A stretch of 36,523 bases of DNA from positions 1 to 36,523 of the forward strand of contig CAVDQG010000016.1 in NCBI GenBank assembly GCA_963611165.1, given 5' to 3'. The translations under genes were made by a program, and so were the position numbers. Below the pieces are notes generated by a model. That model was not told the DNA's origin, did no database searches, and saw nothing but the letters and a program-made list of their open reading frames with translations. Shown one piece after another: positions 22,830 to 31,864 of this stretch; within the stretch, counting starts at the first letter, position 1; the number at the start of each line of letters is the position of its first letter. This DNA comes from SIG603 sp963611165 (GTDB lineage: Bacteria; Bacillota; Clostridia; Oscillospirales; Acutalibacteraceae).

Positions 22830-23684
22830 TCAATCAGTTTCTGACTGCAAGCGTGCGGCATTCAGAGTGTTCTGCATGAGCATCGCAATGGTCATGGGGC
22901 CGACTCCGCCCGGAACAGGTGTGATGTATCCCGCTACCTTTTCTACTGCCTCATAGTCGACATCTCCGCAAAGCTTGCCGTCCTCTGTGCGGTTGATACC
23001 TACATCTATTACCATCGCACCGGGCTTTACCATATCGGCAGTAACGAACTTCGGCTTGCCGATAGCCGCTACGATGATATCAGCATTTCTGCAAATTTCC
23101 TCTATGTTTTTTGTCTTGGAGTGACATACGGTGACGGTTGCGTTATTGTGGAGCAAAAGCATAGCCATCGGCTTTCCGACAATATTGCTTCTGCCGAGAA
23201 CAACGGCATTTTTTCCGCTCATATCGTAGCCTGTGGACTTGATAAGCTCGATAACGCCTGCCGGTGTGCACGGAAGAAACGCATAGTTTCCTATCATTAT
23301 TCTTCCGACATTTCCGACCGAAAAAGCGTCGACGTCCTTCTTTGGATTTATCCTTGCGATAACAGCCTCCTCGTCAAGACCCTTTGGAAGCGGAAGCTGA
23401 CAAAGTATACCGCTTATCTCCTTGTCCTCATTGAGAGTATCGATAAGTCCGAGCAGCTCCTCCATGGTGGTGTCCTTCGGAAGACTGTACTCAGCGGAGT
23501 AAATTCCGCAAGCCTCGCATGCCTTCTTTTTGTTTCTTACATAAACCTGAGAAGCGGGGTCGTCACCGACAAGAATGACCGCAAGACCCGGTCTTATTCC
23601 CTGCTCCTTAAGTAAAGCTACCTCATCGGCAACTCTTTTCTTTACAGCAGCCGAAACTGCCTTTCCGTCTATAATATAAGCCAT
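22830..23684 (-). CDS. folD: Methylenetetrahydrofolate dehydrogenase/cyclohydrolase FolD
   Basis: This bifunctional enzyme interconverts methylene-, methenyl- and formyl-tetrahydrofolate. The start is the ATG at 23684 (MAYIIDGKAVS); a longer frame extends into the lgt gene but reads as basic low-complexity residues and is a shadow. Motifs: 'YVRNKKKACEACGI' with the catalytic lysine, 'GILCQLPLPKGL', and the NADP site 'VVLGRSNIVGKPMAMLL', ending with 'TPVPGGVGPMT'. Its 284 residues are normal length. Confidence 0.96.
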   Translation of the reverse strand: MAYIIDGKAVSAAVKKRVADEVALLKEQGIRPGLAVILVGDDPASQVYVRNKKKACEACGIYSAEYSLPKDTTMEELLGLIDTLNEDKEISGILCQLPLPKGLDEEAVIARINPKKDVDAFSVGNVGRIMIGNYAFLPCTPAGVIELIKSTGYDMSGKNAVVLGRSNIVGKPMAMLLLHNNATVTVCHSKTKNIEEICRNADIIVAAIGKPKFVTADMVKPGAMVIDVGINRTEDGKLCGDVDYEAVEKVAGYITPVPGGVGPMTIAMLMQNTLNAARLQSETD

Positions 23685-23715
23685 AATTAACTTCTTTCTT
23701 AATATAAAATCTAAC

Positions 23716-24792
23716 TTATTCTTTTTCGTCTTCTGACTTTGTTTGCTTGCTGTCCTCTGATTTTTCCTCTGGCGAAGCATCGCTCTTTTCTTCCGTATCT
23801 TCTGCCGTTTCAGATGCGTCATCATCTATTTCGTCCGATACATCCTGATTTGACTCGTCATCGTCATCGGCAAAAATTGTGCTTTTCTTGGGCTCGTTTT
23901 CAGCTTCGGAAACGTCCTTTTTGACAATTTCTCCGTTAACAAGGCTTAAGCCGTTAAGCTCCATGACTTCCTTTGAACCGCATCCCGTGAGAGCTGTTCT
24001 CTTTCTGAAAACTATCAAAAGAATGACAGAAGCCACGACTATCGCCGCACTTATGAGCTGAGAAACTCTTATATCAAGTCCCGGAACGGTGAGAGAATCT
24101 GTTCTGAGTCCCTCGATGAAAAATCTGCCGACACCGTACCAGAGCATATACATCAAGGTTGTCTGACCGTCATATCTTCTCTTGTATCTTGTGAAAAGGT
24201 GAAGAAGAATGAAGCCCAAAAGCATCCAAAGAGATTCATAAAGAAAACACGGATGAACAGGGCCGACAACTACCTTTTCGGTAGCGTCTGACTGCATTCC
24301 CCAAGGAAGCGACGTTGCACCGCCGAAAGCCTCCTGATTGATGAAGTTGCCCCATCTGCCGATGCACTGTCCGATAGTGAAACCGACAACCGCCGTATCT
24401 ATGCAAGCGGCAACCTTAAGCTTTCTTAATTTGCAGGTGATTCCGCCGCCGAGAAGTCCGCCGATGATTCCGCCGTAAATTGCAAGTCCGCCCTCTTTTA
24501 TATTGAGAATTTCAAGCGGATTGTTTATATATTTGTCCCCGGGGTAGAAAATGCAGTAGTAAAGTCTTGCTCCGATAACACCGCAGATAAGTCCGACGAT
24601 GATTCCGTCAAAAAATCTGTCTCGGTCGATATTCATCTTCTTTGCCATGGCGTAGCCGTAAAGAATGGCAAGCATAAAGCCGCAGGCAATGATGATTCCG
24701 TACCACTGCACGGAAAACGATCCGATAGAAAACGCCGTGGTGTTTACGTTAAATTCAAGTCCCAACTTCGGGAACGATATACTGTGATTCAT
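23716..24792 (-). CDS. lgt: Prolipoprotein diacylglyceryl transferase with an acidic C-terminal tail
   Basis: Lgt transfers diacylglycerol to the cysteine of lipoprotein precursors at the membrane. About seven transmembrane helices and the signature 'IGQCIGRWGNFINQEAFGG' are present, with 'GGLAIYGGIIGG' and 'GVGRFFIEGLRTDSL'. After the last helix, about 95 extra residues follow, ending in a strongly acidic, Ser/Glu/Lys-rich stretch (about residues 290-358) with no recognisable domain. Typical Lgt proteins are 250-290 residues, so this is an extension. It lies 33 bases after ymfH and 31 before folD. Confidence 0.95.
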   Translation of the reverse strand: MNHSISFPKLGLEFNVNTTAFSIGSFSVQWYGIIIACGFMLAILYGYAMAKKMNIDRDRFFDGIIVGLICGVIGARLYYCIFYPGDKYINNPLEILNIKEGGLAIYGGIIGGLLGGGITCKLRKLKVAACIDTAVVGFTIGQCIGRWGNFINQEAFGGATSLPWGMQSDATEKVVVGPVHPCFLYESLWMLLGFILLHLFTRYKRRYDGQTTLMYMLWYGVGRFFIEGLRTDSLTVPGLDIRVSQLISAAIVVASVILLIVFRKRTALTGCGSKEVMELNGLSLVNGEIVKKDVSEAENEPKKSTIFADDDDESNQDVSDEIDDDASETAEDTEEKSDASPEEKSEDSKQTKSEDEKE

Positions 24793-24825
24793 GATTAGTG
24801 CCTTTCAAATCCTTGTTTGACTTGA

Positions 24826-26124
24826 TCAGATATTCTCTTCGCTCGGAAGAATAACGCTGAGAACCGCCTTGTCCTCACGCATAAGCTCGTTAAGTCTGTT
24901 TTCGACATCCTTTAGCGTAATGGATGCAAAGGAGTCTATATATGTGAAAATTTCTCTGTTTCTGAACTCGAGGGAGATCATGGCGTTTGCAATTGAGGAC
25001 GAAGAATTAAGTCCCTGAATGTTTGCGCCGTAAAGTGATTTCTTTGCGACCTCAAAATCATTCTCGTCGATTCCCTCTGTTCTCAAACGCTTGATTTCCT
25101 TGTTGATTTCATCCGCTACACGCTGTGGGTCGGTACTTTCACCGCTGAAAATCGTTGCGGCATATCCGTCGCCCTCGAAGAAATCGTAGCCGAAGGACGC
25201 CTCGTTGATAAGTTCCTCATTATAAAGCTTTAAGAATAACGGTGAAGCGTCGGAAGCGATTATTTCGAGCAAAATTTCCGTTGTGGCAATGGTTTTTTCA
25301 TCAGCCGAACCGCCCGAAACATCCTCCTTGAAGCCGTATTCGAATATCGGAATACCGACTGATAATTTCTGCTCCTTGTAGTGCTCGACTACCTCATCGG
25401 GCTCTTCGTCAAAAATTCTCGCAACGGTGACGGGTTCGGACGGCTTGAGCATTTTATCGCACATCTCAAGCACCAGATGAGGATTTATGTTGCCCGCAAT
25501 CACCAGCGACATATTATTGAGATTATAGAAAGTGTTGTAGCAGCTGTAAAGATATTCGGGAGTAATCTTTGCGATGCTCTCGACCGTGCCCGCAACATCC
25601 TTTTTAATCGGATGAGTGAAGTACATTCCCTCAAGCAGATTGAACATAACTCTCCAGCCCGGGTCATCGTCATACATTCTTATTTCCTGACCGATAATTC
25701 CCTGCTCTTTAGCGACTGTCTCCTCGGTAAAATACGGCTTTTGAACGAAGTCGAGCAAAATCTCGAGGCTGTCATAGACATTCTCGGTTGCCGAGAAAAG
25801 ATAGCAGGTTTGGTCAAAACTTGTGTAAGCGTTTGCGTTCGCACCCGTTTTTGCAAATCTTGCGAATGCGTCGCCATCCTCGCTCTCGAAAAGCTTATGC
25901 TCAAGATAGTGAGCGATTCCGTCGGGAACTCTCGTGACCGACTCCTCGTCACTTCTCTTAAACTGCGAATCAATCGAGCCGTAATGTGCTCCGAAAATCG
26001 CATAAGTGGTTTTAAAATCCGTCTTGGGATAAATATATATGTTAAGACCCGACGGGTGCTTACATGATAGGTAATAATCGCCCGTTCTCTTGGAATCGGT
26101 TCTTTTAAGCTTATAATCAGCCAT
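24826..26124 (-). CDS. ymfH: M16 zinc peptidase, YmfH-like (active member of a pair)
   Basis: This is an inverzincin-type M16B protease. The zinc motif HYLEH is at residues 72-76 and a downstream glutamate region 'NAYTSFDQTCYLF' is typical. The start chosen is the ATG at 26124, seven bases upstream of the ymfF stop, with a GGGGAGG site six bases away; two earlier ATGs lie further within ymfF. Its 432 residues are normal for the family. In Firmicutes the two M16 genes ymfF and ymfH are adjacent; this pair has been linked to peptide processing and to EF-P modification in annotation, and the exact role here is not known. Confidence 0.9.
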   Translation of the reverse strand: MADYKLKRTDSKRTGDYYLSCKHPSGLNIYIYPKTDFKTTYAIFGAHYGSIDSQFKRSDEESVTRVPDGIAHYLEHKLFESEDGDAFARFAKTGANANAYTSFDQTCYLFSATENVYDSLEILLDFVQKPYFTEETVAKEQGIIGQEIRMYDDDPGWRVMFNLLEGMYFTHPIKKDVAGTVESIAKITPEYLYSCYNTFYNLNNMSLVIAGNINPHLVLEMCDKMLKPSEPVTVARIFDEEPDEVVEHYKEQKLSVGIPIFEYGFKEDVSGGSADEKTIATTEILLEIIASDASPLFLKLYNEELINEASFGYDFFEGDGYAATIFSGESTDPQRVADEINKEIKRLRTEGIDENDFEVAKKSLYGANIQGLNSSSSIANAMISLEFRNREIFTYIDSFASITLKDVENRLNELMREDKAVLSVILPSEENI

Positions 26125-27388
26125 TTTCATCCTCCCCCTTAAGAACATAGACCGTATCGAGCGAAACCTTCCTTGCCGCCTCGATGACGTCTATTCTTGT
26201 TACCTTGTCAACCCTTTCGGCTACCTCACCAGGCGTGAGCGTCTCGACATTGAAAACCTGATTCATATACCAGTTCTCTGTGGCAAAAAGCGAATCGCCT
26301 ATTGATTTATAGGAGTTAATCATGGCAAGCTTCGCATACATCAATTCGTCTTCCGTGAATCTACCGTCCTGAACCGCCTTAAGCTGGTCGGTGATAGCCT
26401 GTCTTGCGGCATCAATATTGTTGTTCTGAACACCCGACTCAACAAACATTGCACCCTTGACGTCCGTGATTCTCGAACCGCAGTAGTAGCAAAGTCCCAT
26501 CTTCTCACGAACATTCATGAAAAGCTTCGAGCTCGGCGAACCGCCGTAAACAACGCTCATAACCTTGGTGGGAATGCTGTCCTCCTGAGTTACTCCCGTA
26601 CGGTAGCCCATGACAAGCTTCGACTGAGCAATCTTCTGAGTTTCGCAGACTTCCTTGAGCGGGCCCGCCGAAAGCTGAATTCTGTTCGTGATATGAACAG
26701 GGTCTCTGTCGTACTCCAAGAAATCCTTGAAGGTTCTGCAAACGGAATCGAAGTCGCAGTCACCGCTGACAAAAAGCTCGAATCTTGCTTCACGCATAAG
26801 CTTAATCCAAGCCTCTATAAGTCTCTCCTTCGTGACTGCCGTGACCGTTTTTCTCGTGCCGTAACGGCTGATAGCCGCTGGCTCTCCCTCGTAGAAAATC
26901 TCGAGGGCACGGCGCTTAGCCCATGATTTTTTATCGTTGTAGTTTGCGTTGATAGTCTCGAGAAGCTGACGCTTTTCCTGGCGGATACTGTCCTCGGGAA
27001 AATAGCCGTCATCCTCAATGAGCGGATCGAAAACCGCAGAGGAAATAAGCGCTGTCAGTCTCTCCGCAATGTTCTCGCCGTCAAAAGCGTAACGGTTGCT
27101 GATACCGGCTGCGGCAACAGTCAAAATCTGGTTATCTCCTATTTTGGACAGTCCCGAAGAAAGCGAAGCACCGTAAAGTGCGCTTAAATATCTTGAAAGA
27201 CTTCTGTAGTCGGGAAAATCTTTGGTTACTCGGGAAACAATCGACGGCATGAGCGCATTGCATGCGGCATATTCCTTATCAAGCGGAACAATCATATTCA
27301 CGCTTATTCTTACCGTCTTAAATTTGGGGTCAATAAGATTTCTTGCGGTTATATTCGGCGCAAGCTCTCTAACCTTAAGTTCAGGCAT
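26117..27388 (-). CDS. ymfF: M16 peptidase-like protein without zinc motif, YmfF-like
   Basis: This M16-family partner protein probably forms a heterodimer with the downstream YmfH. The N-terminal region lacks HxxEH: where the zinc motif is expected it reads 'SRYLSALYGASLSSGLSK', so it is presumably non-catalytic. The C-terminal 'MSVVYGGSPSSKLFMNVREKMGLCYYCGS' matches the conserved Arg/Tyr segment of M16 proteases. Its 423 residues match the family. It overlaps ymfH, consistent with coupled synthesis of the two subunits. It is the first gene of a nine-gene leftward run to recN. Confidence 0.88.
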   Translation of the reverse strand: MPELKVRELAPNITARNLIDPKFKTVRISVNMIVPLDKEYAACNALMPSIVSRVTKDFPDYRSLSRYLSALYGASLSSGLSKIGDNQILTVAAAGISNRYAFDGENIAERLTALISSAVFDPLIEDDGYFPEDSIRQEKRQLLETINANYNDKKSWAKRRALEIFYEGEPAAISRYGTRKTVTAVTKERLIEAWIKLMREARFELFVSGDCDFDSVCRTFKDFLEYDRDPVHITNRIQLSAGPLKEVCETQKIAQSKLVMGYRTGVTQEDSIPTKVMSVVYGGSPSSKLFMNVREKMGLCYYCGSRITDVKGAMFVESGVQNNNIDAARQAITDQLKAVQDGRFTEDELMYAKLAMINSYKSIGDSLFATENWYMNQVFNVETLTPGEVAERVDKVTRIDVIEAARKVSLDTVYVLKGEDENG

Positions 27389-27475
27389 GTGAAAAATCTC
27401 TTTCCTATTTCAATATTTTAAATTTCAGTTATATTCATCCACCGAAAACCGAGTGGAATTAGACATCTTCTTCAG

Positions 27476-27504
27476 ATTATAACATACTGCTCCCTGAAAT
27501 TAAA
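27476..27504 (-). promoter_or_regulatory. Candidate promoter of the ymfF-recN run
   Basis: TATAAT (27476-27481 on the minus strand) is clear; the -35 candidate TTTAAT (27499-27504), 17 bases away, is weak. The 305-base gap 27389-27693 holds this and the divergent promoter below; I see no other gene in it. Confidence 0.45.
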
Positions 27505-27620
27505 GTATTATTGAATTTATTAACGCAATATTCATCATTGAGTGTATATTTTTTCACAGGCGCATCGATTTTCAGCTTGTTTTTTTTGCTTTAATACAAA
27601 CCTAAGGCTATAAAGCACAG

Positions 27621-27649
27621 TTTACAGAAAGTGCGGTTTATGTTAAAAT
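27621..27649 (+). promoter_or_regulatory. Promoter and repeats ahead of the orphan CsoR-like gene
   Basis: TTTACA (27621-27626), 17 bases, TAAAAT (27644-27649). Near-repeats CAGTTTACAG and GCGGTTTATG overlap the -35 and spacer. Downstream, TTAGC (27660-27664) and GCTAA (27677-27681) flank the ribosome-site region. No ACCC/GGGT palindrome like that of the copper operon is present. Confidence 0.55.
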
Positions 27650-27693
27650 TTATGTCAGATTAGCTAACCCCGTTCGGCTAAGGGAGGATTTTT

Positions 27694-27993
27694 ATGTTGG
27701 AAGAAAACCACATGCATTCACACAATCATACTCACGACCCACAAGCTAAAAAACGCCAGATTAACCGCATCTCACGCATGGTAGGACATCTCGAGCATGT
27801 CAAAAAAATGATTGACAATGACGAAGACTGTGCGGAAGTTCTCATTCAGCTTTCGGCTGTACGCTCGGCACTTGACGGTCTGGGAAAGGAAATCATCACG
27901 GAGCACCTCGACCACTGTATTATGCATGCCATGGAGGACGGCGACACCAAGGCACTCAAGGACTTTGAGAAAGCACTTCAGCAATATTTATAA
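27694..27993 (+). CDS. Orphan CsoR/RcnR-family metal sensor with His-rich N-terminus
   Basis: This 99-residue four-helix DNA-binding protein belongs to the CsoR/RcnR/FrmR family. The N-terminus has histidines at positions 6, 8, 10, 12 and 14. The copper triad spacing is intact (Cys46, His71, Cys75), so Cu(I) binding is possible, although the His-rich arm is more usual near nickel or cobalt sensors. No transporter or chaperone gene follows; the gene is closed by its own terminator. The target is therefore elsewhere, or it is autoregulatory. Its operator is not the G-tract form used by the CsoR at 14431-14757. GGGAGG ribosome site. Confidence 0.88.
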   Translation: MLEENHMHSHNHTHDPQAKKRQINRISRMVGHLEHVKKMIDNDEDCAEVLIQLSAVRSALDGLGKEIITEHLDHCIMHAMEDGDTKALKDFEKALQQYL

Positions 27994-28013
27994 TAACAGA
28001 CTAAAGATAATTC

Positions 28014-28053
28014 AAGGCACAGCCCAAATTTTCCACGGGCTGTGCCTTGTTTG
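28014..28053 (+). terminator. Terminator of the orphan CsoR-like gene
   Basis: AAGGCACAGCCC (28014-28025) and GGGCTGTGCCTT (28037-28048) form a perfect 12-bp stem followed by GTTTGTT. Confidence 0.85.
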
Positions 28054-28054
28054 T

Positions 28055-28240
28055 TCAAAACTTTTTCTTTTCGAGCATTACAAATATAATGAATGCCGAA
28101 GCAATTATAACTGCCGAAATCGATGCGCCAAGGCTGATGACACTGCTGCCGAGCGGCCCAGCTATCATTCCTACGACAGCAAGCACCGATGCAGAAATCA
28201 AAAGTATCAGCGCAACAAGCTTTTCAATCTTATTTACCAT
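28055..28240 (-). CDS. Small two-helix membrane protein after ksgA
   Basis: This 61-residue hydrophobic protein has two predicted membrane helices (about residues 8-27 and 33-55), a positively charged N-terminus (MVNKIEK) and a C-terminal KKK. Its ATG directly abuts the ksgA stop codon (TAA-ATG), so it is probably translated by coupling. I recognise no family. Confidence 0.6.
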   Translation of the reverse strand: MVNKIEKLVALILLISASVLAVVGMIAGPLGSSVISLGASISAVIIASAFIIFVMLEKKKF

Positions 28241-29110
28241 TTAGTTTTCCGCCTTTCCGAGCTCCTCACAAAGAGCGGCAAGCTCATGAAGCTTCAATTC
28301 CTCCGCCCTCGCCTTTTCGTTAAGACCAAGAGAAACAAGCGCATTCTTTATTGTTTCTTTGCCTATGCCAAGACCCGATGAAAGTGAATTTGTGAGGGTT
28401 TTTCTTCTCTGACCGAAAGCCGCCTTGATGAATTTGAAGAAGAATTTCTCGTCACTCACCTTTGCTCCCGGCTCGTCAAGTATATTAAGCTTGATTACGG
28501 CAGAATCGACATTCGGAGCGGGCATAAAGCTGCCTCGATTCACTCTGAAAAGAATTTCGGGATCGGCATAATATCTCACCGCCGCACTCACGGCGCCGCA
28601 GGCTCTTGTGCCCGGTTCTGCGCAAAGTCTTTCAGCCGCCTCTTTCTGAACCATAACGGTTATCGAGCTTATCGGCAGACGCTCCTCCAAAAGTCTCATG
28701 ATTACGGGTGAAGTGATGTAGTACGGCAAGTTAGCGCATACGGCAACCTTTTCTCCGCCGAACTCCTCGTCAATCAGCTTTTTGAGGTCAATTTTCATAA
28801 TATCGTCGTTAACGATTTTCACGTTGTCGCACTCTGAGAGCGTCTCGTCCAAAACAGGAAGAAGCCGCTTGTCAAGCTCAATGCTCACAACCTTCTTGCT
28901 CACTTTGCTTAGCTCATATGTGAGGACGCCTATTCCGGGGCCTACCTCAATGGCTCCGGCCTGAAACTGCGCACCGCTTTTTTCTGCCATTTTGGGGCAG
29001 ACGGTCGGATTTATCAAAAAGTTCTGACCGAGGCTTTTGGCGAAATTTACGCCGTGCCTCTCCATAACGTCTCTGATATAAGAAATATCGGATAATCTTG
29101 AATTACTCAT
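28241..29110 (-). CDS. rsmA: 16S rRNA dimethyladenosine transferase RsmA/KsgA
   Basis: This enzyme dimethylates two adjacent adenines in helix 45 of 16S rRNA during ribosome assembly. The start is the ATG at 29110 (MSNSRLSD), just past the stop of the upstream gene; a longer frame begins inside that gene and is rejected. Motifs: 'KSLGQNFLINP', the SAM motif 'AIEVGPGIGVLTYEL', and the catalytic 'CANLPYYITSPVI'. Its 289 residues are normal length. Confidence 0.96.
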   Translation of the reverse strand: MSNSRLSDISYIRDVMERHGVNFAKSLGQNFLINPTVCPKMAEKSGAQFQAGAIEVGPGIGVLTYELSKVSKKVVSIELDKRLLPVLDETLSECDNVKIVNDDIMKIDLKKLIDEEFGGEKVAVCANLPYYITSPVIMRLLEERLPISSITVMVQKEAAERLCAEPGTRACGAVSAAVRYYADPEILFRVNRGSFMPAPNVDSAVIKLNILDEPGAKVSDEKFFFKFIKAAFGQRRKTLTNSLSSGLGIGKETIKNALVSLGLNEKARAEELKLHELAALCEELGKAEN

Positions 29111-29114
29111 ATAA

Positions 29115-31214
29115 TCAAATCCCGGTCTTGTAAATTCTTGTTTCTCCGTCTGAATAGACCAATTCAAACATCGACGCTATCTCTTCCTCGTCCACGCTGA
29201 ACGCCGCCAGCTCATAATTTGAAATCTCGATATAAGAGACATTGTATTTCTCAAAAAGCGACATACTCTCGCTCGGATTTTCGTACATAGTCCTTTCGTC
29301 GCTCTGCTCAGTCGAGTAATCGAGTCCGTGATAGTAAAGATAGCTTCCCGAACCGCAAACAATATTTCTTCCCGTCAAAACGGCAATGGCATTATTGTGG
29401 CGGTCGTCCGTAAGAACGGTATCGGTAGGCTCTGTGTTTTCCTCTATGAATTTTGCCGCATTTACCTGAGAAGCATCAAGCAGACAATATTCTGCGCAAA
29501 GCTCTCTTCCGACGGTAAGAACGGCTGAAATCACGCAGAAGAACATCACCGCCGCCGAAAGTGCGTACTTAACTGCTTTTTTGCTTTTCAGCTTAGAGTA
29601 TACTCTGACCAACAGGTCGGACGCAATGCCGCAAACGAACAGATAGCCGACATAAAGAAGCTTGTTGTTATCATAAGTATTTGGCTGAAATACGACAAGC
29701 TCGGCAACAAACCAAATGAGCATGAAGGGAGCGGCTGTAAGCAAATCTTCCTTTTTTCCCGTGAAAAAGCCGATCACAAAGGCAACCAAAACAACGCCCA
29801 TGTTCTTAAGATAGAACCAAAGGTAATTGTCATTAAGATTAGCCCAGTTGAAATAACCTCTGATAAATCCGCCGTTGGAAGCCTGATTAAATGTCCATGT
29901 GAAAAGCTGCGGCAAAGCCAAAATACATACTATAAGAAGGTAAATGCCCCATGTCATTGCCAAATCCTTAAATCCGTTTTTTCGGATATAACGCACGACA
30001 AAAAGTACGATCGCCAAAACAAACACAAATGCGCCGATAAGGCAGACATACATATTTGCGTCAGACTCTCTCATGGTATCGCCGCTCATAATAAAGCTGT
30101 AAAGCGTGAAGAAAATCAGCAAGAATCCGAAAACTGCTTTCGGAACGATTTCATTTTCCTTACCAATCAGCTTGATAAGCACCCAAACCGCACTTATCAT
30201 AGCTAGCGCAACAAAGCTGTGAGTGTGAATCATCGGCAGTGCTCCGCCCAAAACAGCGCAAAGCACGAAATTCCTTGTCTTTCCTTTATCTGAGCCGAAA
30301 ACAGCCTCGTAAAGAAGATAAAGAACCGTGAAAAGCACTGCGTAGCCGAAAAGAGTTGCCCTCTGCGGCAAAAGCATATCAACTATGAGATTTACCCAGC
30401 GGATATTTTTATCGATTAAATTTGTCGGAGTCTCGTAAAACTCCGTAAAAATTCTCGTGAAATTGCTTGTACCTGATAACGGCAAGAAGTAAATAAAGCC
30501 GAGTCCGCCGCACCAAAAGTAAAGCACCCATGCCACAAGAGCCTTGCCCTTTGAATTAAGCCACTTTTTGAAGAGCATCCACGCTCCGACAAAAACCTGA
30601 ACTCCCGCAAAAAGCATCGGCAGAACATAAGCTAATTTCAAATGACAGCCGAATACATAAAGTGACGATGAAATGCTGTCAGAGAGAAACGGATAACCAA
30701 GCTTATGCCCCGGAAGTATCGAATAGTTAGGCGGAAAAATCTTCTGCTCTGATATACTCGTGATGAAGCCTAAGTGCATCGCCATATCACCGTAGGTTGC
30801 CTGACTCGAATAGACCTCGCCGTTTCTGAATTCAAGACCGCTCAAAACGAGAACAAAGTAAATCGCAGTCGTGAACGCTATTATAACAAAGCTTACGGAA
30901 AAATCAGGATTCGGCTTTTCTTTGGTTATTTTTCCCTTGCCGAATTTCAAATAAACCGCAAGACTTATAATCCACATAAGTGCCGCCCCAAACCAATGAG
31001 CCGTCACGGTGAAATTAAAGATAAACGCAAAAAGAAGCGGCAGCCACTGAAGCATTACCGAGCCGCAAACACTGCCGACAAGTAATTTTTCTGCCGGTTT
31101 TTTCTCACGCAGAACGCTGAAAGAGATAAGCAAACCGCCCGCCTGAAACAAAAGAAAATACAGCACGGCAACAATATTGCCAAGCGCATTTCCGTAAATT
31201 GCGGTAGTGCTCAT
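29115..31214 (-). CDS. Large multi-pass membrane protein, GT-C glycosyltransferase-like
   Basis: This 699-residue protein has about 13-15 predicted membrane helices and a C-terminal soluble domain of about 140 residues. In the first large extracellular loop, 'YGDMAMHLGF' (Asp143, His147) resembles the acidic-residue motif of GT-C lipid-linked glycosyltransferases, and the loop 'NYSILPGHKLGYPFLSDSISSSL' is of the kind seen in such proteins. The C-terminal 'TDTVLTDDRHNNAIAVLTGRNIVCGSG' resembles the domain found after GT-C membrane parts. Its start overlaps the CpXC gene by one base. The substrate is unknown; a cell-surface glycan role is inferred. Confidence 0.75.
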   Translation of the reverse strand: MSTTAIYGNALGNIVAVLYFLLFQAGGLLISFSVLREKKPAEKLLVGSVCGSVMLQWLPLLFAFIFNFTVTAHWFGAALMWIISLAVYLKFGKGKITKEKPNPDFSVSFVIIAFTTAIYFVLVLSGLEFRNGEVYSSQATYGDMAMHLGFITSISEQKIFPPNYSILPGHKLGYPFLSDSISSSLYVFGCHLKLAYVLPMLFAGVQVFVGAWMLFKKWLNSKGKALVAWVLYFWCGGLGFIYFLPLSGTSNFTRIFTEFYETPTNLIDKNIRWVNLIVDMLLPQRATLFGYAVLFTVLYLLYEAVFGSDKGKTRNFVLCAVLGGALPMIHTHSFVALAMISAVWVLIKLIGKENEIVPKAVFGFLLIFFTLYSFIMSGDTMRESDANMYVCLIGAFVFVLAIVLFVVRYIRKNGFKDLAMTWGIYLLIVCILALPQLFTWTFNQASNGGFIRGYFNWANLNDNYLWFYLKNMGVVLVAFVIGFFTGKKEDLLTAAPFMLIWFVAELVVFQPNTYDNNKLLYVGYLFVCGIASDLLVRVYSKLKSKKAVKYALSAAVMFFCVISAVLTVGRELCAEYCLLDASQVNAAKFIEENTEPTDTVLTDDRHNNAIAVLTGRNIVCGSGSYLYYHGLDYSTEQSDERTMYENPSESMSLFEKYNVSYIEISNYELAAFSVDEEEIASMFELVYSDGETRIYKTGI

Positions 31215-31849
31215 CAGACCTCCTTATATTCTGCAAGAAGAGTCTCTGCAAGCTGTCTGTTTACCGTGAGGAAATTATTACCCTCTGTAAAATTCAGCGA
31301 ACGCAGAACCTCTGCGCTCTGCTCGTAAACCTCGCCCTTGATTGTGTGATAAACAGGCTTATCATTGCCTGCAAGGAAAATCGCAAACTCGAGTGAACCG
31401 TCTACCTCTTTCTTTGAGAAATAGCAGTCGACATCCGTGTTCTGATATGTCTTTGTGATGATTCCCCAGAGAGCGTTCTTTACAAGCTCCAAAGCGACAT
31501 CGTTAAAGCCCGCATCGAAAATCAAAATTTTCTCCTTGAGCTTAGCAAGACTGTCGACCTTACGCTTCACGACATTTCTCAGAGAAATCGGCGGCTCCTC
31601 ATGGTTTCCGCTCTGTCCCTGAGCATACATAATGACCATAAATCCCGCTGTCGGGTCATGGTAAACAAGCGGATATGTTATCTGGCATGTGTAGCCGCAG
31701 CGCTCGCATCTGAAATCAAACAAATCCTCGTTCAAAATTCTTTCCTTAAGCTCGGGATTGTCCGTAGCATTTATACTTGTGAAAATTTCCATGTCGTGCG
31801 GAACTCCGCAGTTGGGACAGGAAACGGTTTTTGTTACCGATGTAGACAT
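31214..31849 (-). CDS. CpXC-domain zinc-binding protein
   Basis: This 211-residue protein starts with the CpXC domain: 'CPNCG' (Cys11, Cys14) and 'CERCG' (Cys48, Cys51) bracket 'NPELKERILNEDLFDF' and are followed by 'ITYPLVYHDPTAGFMVIM', a typical CpXC sequence. The remaining 120 residues are not recognised. CpXC proteins are common in Firmicutes and have no established biochemical role. The stop overlaps the GT-C-like gene start, indicating coupled translation. Confidence 0.8.
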   Translation of the reverse strand: MSTSVTKTVSCPNCGVPHDMEIFTSINATDNPELKERILNEDLFDFRCERCGYTCQITYPLVYHDPTAGFMVIMYAQGQSGNHEEPPISLRNVVKRKVDSLAKLKEKILIFDAGFNDVALELVKNALWGIITKTYQNTDVDCYFSKKEVDGSLEFAIFLAGNDKPVYHTIKGEVYEQSAEVLRSLNFTEGNNFLTVNRQLAETLLAEYKEV

Positions 31850-31864
31850 ATTTTAGTACCTCCG

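Noticed and set aside
23685..23825. Basic N-terminal extension of FolD
   Set aside because: It overlaps the acidic lgt tail in another frame and is a mirror of that low-complexity sequence; FolD homology starts at MAYIIDGK.
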